DNA from: Nocardia camponoti
Lineage (GTDB): Bacteria > Actinomycetota > Actinomycetes > Mycobacteriales > Mycobacteriaceae
Direction: 5' to 3'
Length of the DNA stretch: 64,000 nt
NCBI RefSeq assembly: GCF_014646135.1
Contig: NZ_BMMW01000007.1
Location: 1 to 64,000 of the forward strand
Positions 59,269 through 64,000 of the stretch are shown here, one piece after another. The notes beneath the pieces are model-generated. The model saw nothing but the letters and a program-made list of their open reading frames with translations. It was not told where the DNA came from and did not search any database. Positions within the stretch are counted from its first letter, which is position 1, and each line of letters opens with the position of its first letter. The position numbers and the translations under genes were made by a program.

Positions 59269-59772
59269 ATGACCAAGAAGAGGGAGTCGGCGGTCGTCGA
59301 CGACGCGCTGGCGGCCTACCGCAAGGCGCTGATCGACGATGACGTCGAGGAGCGCATCGCCGAACTCGCGGTGATGGTCGGCGAGTGGCAGGGCAAGCGC
59401 GACGAGCGCCGCGAGACGATCGAGCGGCTGCGGCGCGAGGAGGAAGCCGCCGAGGACGCGGTTGTCGCGGCATACGAAGCGGCGCGCAACGCCGGGGCGA
59501 AGGTGACCACGCTCGAACGGATCAAGCTCAAGCCCACCGACGCGATCAACGCGGTGTCGCGACGTGCAGCGCGCGACAAGTCCCGTGCCGTGAGCGCGCC
59601 GGTGTCGACTCCGCCGACCGACTCGGAGCGCGTCAAGGCCGCGAAGGTGCCGTTGACCCAGCCCGAGGACAAGAGCGCTCACGGCGAATTGCTCGACTCG
59701 ATGGTGCGCCAGTACGGCACCGCCGAGAACCCGACGCAGGCCGGCTCGGTGCCGGTCGAGCAGTCGGCGTGA
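59269..59772 (+). CDS. Hypothetical coiled-coil protein
   Basis: A 167-aa charged helical protein (VEERIAELAVMVGEWQGKRD, ERRETIERLRREEEAAEDAV) with a Pro/Thr-rich middle part. It is preceded by a recurring-motif promoter and a GAAAGGG site; an ATG at 59251 is an alternative start. Function unknown. Confidence 0.55.
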   Translation: MTKKRESAVVDDALAAYRKALIDDDVEERIAELAVMVGEWQGKRDERRETIERLRREEEAAEDAVVAAYEAARNAGAKVTTLERIKLKPTDAINAVSRRAARDKSRAVSAPVSTPPTDSERVKAAKVPLTQPEDKSAHGELLDSMVRQYGTAENPTQAGSVPVEQSA

Positions 59773-59788
59773 CCGGGAACCCGAACCG

Positions 59789-60301
59789 ATGACTGTCGAC
59801 GATCTGGCCGGGATGACCCTCGGGGACGGTGCGCGGTGCCAGCGAACGGCCGGATGGGCGCGGCGTTCGGCCGCGTCCCCGACGGCCCCGCGGTGGCTCG
59901 CGGACGTGCTCGTCGACGCGGCGATCACCGTGACGGAGCCTTCGCGGGGGGAGTGGGTGCGCACCGCCGCGCCGATCTGCTGGCCGCGCGTGGTCGCCGA
60001 GCATGGTGCGCGTTGCGCCGTCGGCGGCGAGGTCGAGGTCGTCGGCGGGGTCGAATGGCGGGCGGTGTGCCTGGCTTTCGCGCTGCTCGACTGCCACGGT
60101 TTCGGACCGCGCCTGGATGTGCGGGTGTGGCTGGCTGAGAGAGATCAGGTCGTGCTCGAGCCGGTGGCGCTGTTCGCCGACGGCGGTCGGGTCAGCGACG
60201 AGCTCGCGGTGGCGGTCGACGACGTGCTCGCCCGTGGGGGCCGATCGCGCCTGGCGCTGCACTGGGATGCCGACGAGGACAGCTGGGCTCTCACCGACTG
60301 A
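59789..60301 (+). CDS. Hypothetical strand-rich protein
   Basis: A 170-aa protein rich in short beta strands (GGEVEVVGGVEWRAVCLAFA, LDVRVWLAERDQVVLEPVAL). It follows the coiled-coil gene by 16 bp, probably in one unit, and is closed by the strong hairpin at 60315-60351. Not recognised. Confidence 0.5.
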   Translation: MTVDDLAGMTLGDGARCQRTAGWARRSAASPTAPRWLADVLVDAAITVTEPSRGEWVRTAAPICWPRVVAEHGARCAVGGEVEVVGGVEWRAVCLAFALLDCHGFGPRLDVRVWLAERDQVVLEPVALFADGGRVSDELAVAVDDVLARGGRSRLALHWDADEDSWALTD

Positions 60302-60314
60302 AGTCGACGAACAG

Positions 60315-60351
60315 CAGAGCGGCTCGGACCGATTCGGTCCGAGCCGCTCTG
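60315..60351. terminator. 17-bp perfect bidirectional terminator
   Basis: CAGAGCGGCTCGGACCG (60315-60331) pairs perfectly with CGGTCCGAGCCGCTCTG (60335-60351), with a 3-nt loop, between the convergent genes ending at 60301 and 60378. Confidence 0.85.
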
Positions 60352-60377
60352 GCGTTCGTCAGGTGATGGTGGCGGCC

Positions 60378-60671
60378 TCAGCCCTCGTCCTCGAAGCCGA
60401 GGAACTCGACATCGGCGCAGAACTCCATGCCGGGATCCTCGGGATCGCGGTCAGTCCACTCGCCCACCACGCGAAAGCGGTTCGCGAGCAGAACCGCTTC
60501 GACCTCGACGTGAGTGTGGAGCGGATCGCTGGACCTGAGCACGTCGCAGGGCCCGTGCCACGGGTCTTCCGGATCCCACACTTCGATGTCGTGGCCGCTG
60601 GGGTAGTACACGACCGAGGCGCGATCGCCTGCCTTCGCCTCGGGAATTTCGTCGGTGTAGTCGTTGGACAT
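60378..60671 (-). CDS. Hypothetical acidic protein
   Basis: A 97-aa very acidic protein (MSNDYTDEIPEAKAGDRASV, WDPEDPWHGPCDVLRS) with a beta-rich pattern. AGGAG lies 9 nt before the ATG. Acidity and size recall DNA-mimic anti-restriction proteins, but no family match is seen. It is the last of four minus-strand genes. Confidence 0.55.
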   Translation of the reverse strand: MSNDYTDEIPEAKAGDRASVVYYPSGHDIEVWDPEDPWHGPCDVLRSSDPLHTHVEVEAVLLANRFRVVGEWTDRDPEDPGMEFCADVEFLGFEDEG

Positions 60672-60676
60672 CGTGA

Positions 60677-61114
60677 TCAGCTCCTGGGAGTCGGGGTGAG
60701 GTAGACGAGCCGGGTGGACGGGATTGCGCGCAGCTGCTGCTCGACGATCGGGCCCGGGGCACCGAAGCCCTCGAGGTGTTCGGGGCCGGGCACGACCACG
60801 ATTCCGCCGCCCGCCTCGGTGGCGGCGGCGATGAGTCCCCACAGCGCTGGACAGGGCGCGGGTGCGTTCACCAACTGCTCGATGAGGGTGCCGCGCTGGT
60901 AGGCGTAGTCGGCGACGCGCTGGCTGTGGGCGGTGGAGTGGGCGTGATCCATCGTGGTGAGCACCGTCCACAGCACCATCACCGGCGGCACCGCTTCGCC
61001 GAAGAAGTGGATCTCGGGCAGCTCGACGCCGTAGCCAGCGGCGAACGCAGCCACCACGTCTTCGGTGTTGTCGTCGGCGAGCGCGACACGGAAGTAGGCG
61101 AAGATCTCAGTCAT
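60677..61114 (-). CDS. Hypothetical protein
   Basis: A 145-aa protein (MTEIFAYFRVALADDNTEDV, then AGGGIVVVPGPEHLEGFGAP). It overlaps the preceding gene by 8 bp and ends 5 bp before the acidic protein gene. Unassigned. Confidence 0.5.
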   Translation of the reverse strand: MTEIFAYFRVALADDNTEDVVAAFAAGYGVELPEIHFFGEAVPPVMVLWTVLTTMDHAHSTAHSQRVADYAYQRGTLIEQLVNAPAPCPALWGLIAAATEAGGGIVVVPGPEHLEGFGAPGPIVEQQLRAIPSTRLVYLTPTPRS

Positions 61115-61415
61115 CTCGGCCCCTGGAGGTGTCGCTGGCCAGGCAGCGCAGGTACGCATCGAGCGCGTCCATGCCGAGTACCTGGGCGTGCTGTTCGACG
61201 ACTCGGCGCACCATGTGGGCTTCGGTCTTGTCGGTGAACAGCAGCCACGGACCCCAGTAGGCGGCCATCTCCGCGATTCGCAGTCCGGCCTCGGCCTGCT
61301 CGATCGGCAGCGCGATCTCGGGCAGCCACGACAGCTTCCAGCGGTCGGCGCGGGCCAGGAATCCGTAGTGCTTGGTGTGGTCGGCGGTGAGGAATCGTCC
61401 CTGCTGCTCGATCAT
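61107..61415 (-). CDS. Hypothetical Trp-rich protein
   Basis: A 102-aa protein (KHYGFLARADRWKLSWLPEI, AEMAAYWGPWLLFTDKTEAH). The ATG overlaps the stop of the upstream gene (ATGA). Unassigned; part of the four-gene minus-strand unit. Confidence 0.55.
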   Translation of the reverse strand: MIEQQGRFLTADHTKHYGFLARADRWKLSWLPEIALPIEQAEAGLRIAEMAAYWGPWLLFTDKTEAHMVRRVVEQHAQVLGMDALDAYLRCLASDTSRGRDD

Positions 61416-61726
61416 CGGGCACCGGCCTGGGTCATCGTGTGCAGGCCGCCGTTGATCGTCCAGCACTGCTCGGTGCAGCCCTGGTCTCGCAGCTCGGCGG
61501 TGAGCTCGCGGTGCTCGGCGTGGAGCTTGAGCGCGCCCCAGCCCGGCCACGCGGCGAATGCCAGCAGCACCGAACCGGTGGTGATCGGGTTGTCGGCCGG
61601 GATGACACCGGTCGCCAGCAGCATCCCCGTCGCGACGGATACCGCGCTGATCGCGGCGTCGATCTTCGCGAACGCGCCGCGTTCCCATGCGAGGTAGTGC
61701 TGGAACTCGTGGTCGGAATCGTTCAT
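61412..61726 (-). CDS. Hypothetical two-helix membrane protein
   Basis: A 104-aa protein with two hydrophobic stretches (AAISAVSVATGMLLATGVIP, TTGSVLLAFAAWPGWGAL) and a C-terminal soluble part with two Cys (DQGCTEQCWTINGG). First gene of the minus-strand unit, reading away from the divergent promoter region at 61727-61973. Confidence 0.55.
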   Translation of the reverse strand: MNDSDHEFQHYLAWERGAFAKIDAAISAVSVATGMLLATGVIPADNPITTGSVLLAFAAWPGWGALKLHAEHRELTAELRDQGCTEQCWTINGGLHTMTQAGAR

Positions 61727-61973
61727 GGTCCTGGTCCCCTTTCGGGTCTTCGAGGGTGGAGAGAACGTCGGCGGGCCGTCCGAAGCCTTGCCTTGTTCTA
61801 GACCCTAGTCTACCCCATTGATAGCCACCTTTCACGGCGACACGGGAAAAAGTCGTGTCAATTGTGGTTGACAAAGGTCTAGAAAGGGGTAGAGTAGGTA
61901 ATAGAAGATGACGGACCGGACCCCGACTCTTCGACCTCCAACCCACCCTCGAAGACCCTGAAAGGGGACACCC
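61727..61973. promoter_or_regulatory. Divergent promoter region with mirrored motifs
   Basis: The rightward promoter for the methyltransferase is TTGACA (61868-61873), a 16-bp gap, then TAGAGT (61890-61895). GGGGTAGAGTAGG (61886-61898, plus) recurs as GGGGTAGACTAGG on the minus strand (61804-61816), and GGTCTAGAA is present beside both copies (61876-61884 and 61796-61804). Between them lies a GACACG/CGTGTC hairpin (61839-61859). One regulator could control both directions. Confidence 0.55.
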
Positions 61974-63644
61974 ATGCTCACCGTGATGGATTGGTTCTGC
62001 GGAGCAGGCGGATCGAGCCAGGGCGCGCACGCGGTGCCCGGCGTGACGGTCACCCGCGCTGCGAACCACTGGACCAAGGCAATCGAAACCCACTCGGCGA
62101 ACTTCCCCGAGACCGATCACTGGATCGGCGACATCCGCGAAGCACCCGTGGACAAGTGGCCGGTCGTCGACATCTTCTGGGCATCCCCCGAGTGCCCGAA
62201 GTGGTCGGCCGCGCGCGGTGTGCGCCGCGACTTCGACGCCACCATGCAGGACGGGCTGTTCGATCTGGTCGAGCGCGACGAGGAAGCCGAGCGCTCCCGC
62301 GCGCTCATGGAAGAGGTGCCCGGCTACCTGCGTGGAGTGATCGAGCGCGGCGGCCGCGTGCGCGCCGGGATCGTCGAGAACGTCGTCGAGGTCCGCTCCT
62401 GGGATCAGTGGGACCGCTGGATCGGCGAGATCCGCGCACTCGGTTACCACACCAAGGTCATCGCGCTGAACTCCATGCACGCTCAGCCCGTGCGCACCCA
62501 GCCCGCCCCGCAGAGCCGCGACCGGCTGTACGTGGCGTACTGGTGCCGGTCGCTGGGACGCACCCCCGACTGGAACAAGTGGCTGCGACCGGTGGCGTTC
62601 TGCGAGACCTGCGACGAGTGGATCAACGCGGTGCAGGTCTTCAAGAAGGAGCGCGCCGACATGGGCCGCTACCGCCAGCAGTACACCTACAAGTGCCCGC
62701 ACGTGTCGTGCCGCAACGCGGTTGTCGAGCCCCCGGCGGTGCCCGCTGCGGCCGCGATCGACTGGAGTCTGACCGGCACCCGCATCGGTGATCGGGACCG
62801 GCCGCTGGCTCCCAAGACGATGGCGCGCATCACCGCCGGGCTGGCGCGCTACGCCTCGGCCACCCCGATGATGGTCCCCGCCGGTGGCACCTGGCGTGAC
62901 GACGCAACCCAGGTGACCGACCCGATGGCCGCCCGCACGACGCGCGAGAACGACGGGCTGGCGATCCCGGCACCGTTCCTCGCGCTGCTGCGCTCGGACC
63001 GTCCCCGCACGATCGGGCTGCACGAACAGCTCGCCACGATCGTCGCCGACGGCTCCAACCACGGGCTGGTGGTCCCGCCGCTGATGGTCCCGATGGAGGG
63101 TCGCGACGGCAAGGACGCCCAGCTCGCCGATGCACCGCTGCGGACCCAGACCACCCGCAACGAGACCGGGATCGCGTTCTGGCCCTTCATCGCCGAGATG
63201 CGTGGCGGTGGCTCCGATGCCCGCCCGGTCACCGATGCGCTGGCCACGGTCACCGCCTCGGGCAACCACCACGGGCTGGTCACCCCGCCCGCCAACATTC
63301 CCGCCGACGTGTGGCGCTCGCTGCTGGTGCCCTACTACGGCACCGGCCGCGCCCGCCAGATCGGCGAACCGGTCGGCGCGGTTTCCACCCGCGACCGCTA
63401 CGCCCTGGTCGACGTGATCGCCGCCGATGTCGACATCGACGACGTCCGGTTCCGCATGTTGGAGCCGCACGAGATCGGCACCGCGATGGCCTTCGGCCCG
63501 ACCTACACGGTGCTGGGCACCAAACGCCAGAAGGTCCGCCAGTACGGCAACGCGGTCACTCCCCCGGCCGCCGAGATCTTGATCAGCGCGCTCGTGGAAG
63601 CCATCACCGGCGAAGAACTCGACCGCTACGCCCTCGCCGCCTGA
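61974..63644 (+). CDS. Orphan cytosine-C5 DNA methyltransferase
   Basis: A 556-aa m5C methyltransferase. Motif I is DWFCGAGGSSQG (residues 6-17), the catalytic loop is WASPECPKWSAARG (SPEC instead of the usual PPCQ, Cys near residue 76), motif VI is GIVENVVEV, motif VIII QSRDRLYVAYW and motif X YGNAVTPPAAE. A zinc-ribbon-like insert (CETC, then CPHVSC) precedes the target-recognition region, which contains three similar segments around DPMAARTTRENDGLAIP, PLRTQTTRNETGIAFWP and DALATVTASGNHHGL. No restriction gene is adjacent, so protection of the plasmid against host restriction or gene regulation is likely. Confidence 0.9.
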   Translation: MLTVMDWFCGAGGSSQGAHAVPGVTVTRAANHWTKAIETHSANFPETDHWIGDIREAPVDKWPVVDIFWASPECPKWSAARGVRRDFDATMQDGLFDLVERDEEAERSRALMEEVPGYLRGVIERGGRVRAGIVENVVEVRSWDQWDRWIGEIRALGYHTKVIALNSMHAQPVRTQPAPQSRDRLYVAYWCRSLGRTPDWNKWLRPVAFCETCDEWINAVQVFKKERADMGRYRQQYTYKCPHVSCRNAVVEPPAVPAAAAIDWSLTGTRIGDRDRPLAPKTMARITAGLARYASATPMMVPAGGTWRDDATQVTDPMAARTTRENDGLAIPAPFLALLRSDRPRTIGLHEQLATIVADGSNHGLVVPPLMVPMEGRDGKDAQLADAPLRTQTTRNETGIAFWPFIAEMRGGGSDARPVTDALATVTASGNHHGLVTPPANIPADVWRSLLVPYYGTGRARQIGEPVGAVSTRDRYALVDVIAADVDIDDVRFRMLEPHEIGTAMAFGPTYTVLGTKRQKVRQYGNAVTPPAAEILISALVEAITGEELDRYALAA

Positions 63645-63656
63645 CCCACCCTCCCC

Positions 63657-63688
63657 GACGGTGCCCGGCTCCCGGGCCGGGCACCGTC
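63657..63688 (+). terminator. 13-bp perfect terminator hairpin
   Basis: GACGGTGCCCGGC (63657-63669) pairs with GCCGGGCACCGTC (63676-63688), with a 6-nt loop, 12 bp after the methyltransferase stop. Confidence 0.75.
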
Positions 63689-63709
63689 ACCTCCGGAAGG
63701 ACCCCGATC

Positions 63710-64000
63710 GTGACGAACCAGTGGATTCTCACCAACCCCGACACCGACGACTACGTCGAAGCCGACGCCCCGACAGCCGCGCTCGCGGTCGGCGCGGTGC
63801 GGCGCAAGTACGCCCGCTACGACCTGACCGACGTGCGCGAGCGCACCGTGCGCGCGGTCCTCGAGGTCAGCCACGGCGGCCACCGCTGGCAGTCCTACCT
63901 GCCCGGTGTCGTCCACCGCGACGGAGACTGGCTGGTCCTCGATGGGGCGACCGCCCTCTCACTCGACGGTGTAGTCCAGCCCGAAGGGCTCACCAACTAC
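63710..64000 (+). CDS. Hypothetical protein, cut by window end
   Basis: A GTG at 63710 with GGAAGGA 8 nt upstream opens a frame of 97 codons without stop to the end of the window: MTNQWILTNPDTDDYVEADA, then a strand-rich part (VLEVSHGGHRWQSYLPGVVH). Partial; not recognised. Confidence 0.6.
   Translation, partial: MTNQWILTNPDTDDYVEADAPTAALAVGAVRRKYARYDLTDVRERTVRAVLEVSHGGHRWQSYLPGVVHRDGDWLVLDGATALSLDGVVQPEGLTNY

Noticed and set aside
1..64000. CRISPR arrays, rRNA or tRNA genes, insertion sequences
   Set aside because: I saw no regularly spaced direct repeats, no rRNA-like or tRNA-like segments and no DDE transposase with terminal repeats; a dedicated search could still find a tRNA.

Overview
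This 64 kb window has very high G+C, start codons behind AAGGAG-type ribosome sites, and many 1-4 bp stop/start overlaps. It carries a complete set of plasmid functions: partition, a candidate replication initiator, a type IV secretion-like transfer system, a relaxase and anti-restriction methyltransferases. The protein families point to a conjugative plasmid, or an integrative element, of a mycolic-acid-containing actinomycete such as Nocardia, Rhodococcus or Gordonia. The genus is inferred, and the window is open at the right end (a gene runs off the edge at 64000).

Left part. 0.4-3.9 kb holds an unrecognised helical protein and an overlapping pair of tyrosine-recombinase-type genes, one with a full catalytic set and one degenerate. 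4.0-8.5 kb is a parABS module: parB, a ParA-type ATPase, a small likely DNA-binding protein and a SpdB-like membrane protein, with six copies of one 17-19 bp palindrome as candidate parS. 8.7-11.9 kb (minus strand) has a DUF3800-like protein, a primase-like protein with an HTH tail that is the best replication-initiator candidate, and a small likely copy-control protein. 12.1-17.1 kb is a six-gene minus-strand operon: XRE regulator, EspR-like regulator, ImmA/IrrE protease, seven-helix membrane protein, cytochrome P450 and SAM methyltransferase. A double-XRE regulator lies upstream of it. This regulator/protease/enzyme operon is my best candidate for an undescribed system.

Middle. 18.2-34.3 kb is one plus-strand transfer cluster of 17 genes. 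It encodes exported envelope factors (a proline-rich glycine-zipper protein, a cutinase-like esterase and a two-domain peptidoglycan hydrolase), a lipoprotein, two pilin-like small membrane proteins, two paralogous bitopic proteins, a VirB6/TrbL-like channel protein, a VirB4-type system split over two genes, a VirD4-like paralog without a P-loop, the VirD4/TraG coupling protein and a DUF4913 protein. Two large hairpins follow. 34.6-36.9 kb looks like cargo: a class IV aminotransferase and an HTH-SUMF1 fusion.

Right part. 36.9-39.7 kb has a recombinase-like protein without the catalytic tyrosine, a Cys-rich protein and a Prim-Pol protein. 39.9-47.3 kb is a giant N6-methylase/helicase with a small partner gene. 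47.5-54.3 kb is a set of small accessory genes plus an unusual TOPRIM-glutaredoxin-DUF2742 fusion. 54.4-58.25 kb (minus) is the mobilisation module (MobC-like protein, relaxase, accessory protein), preceded by a striking array of seven hairpins that is the best oriT candidate. 58.4-61.7 kb holds a CPBP protease and small genes. The end carries an orphan cytosine-C5 methyltransferase and a truncated gene.

A recurring AT-rich motif (core TTTAGATACATT) sits 35-50 bp before several right-half genes and probably ties them into one regulon.
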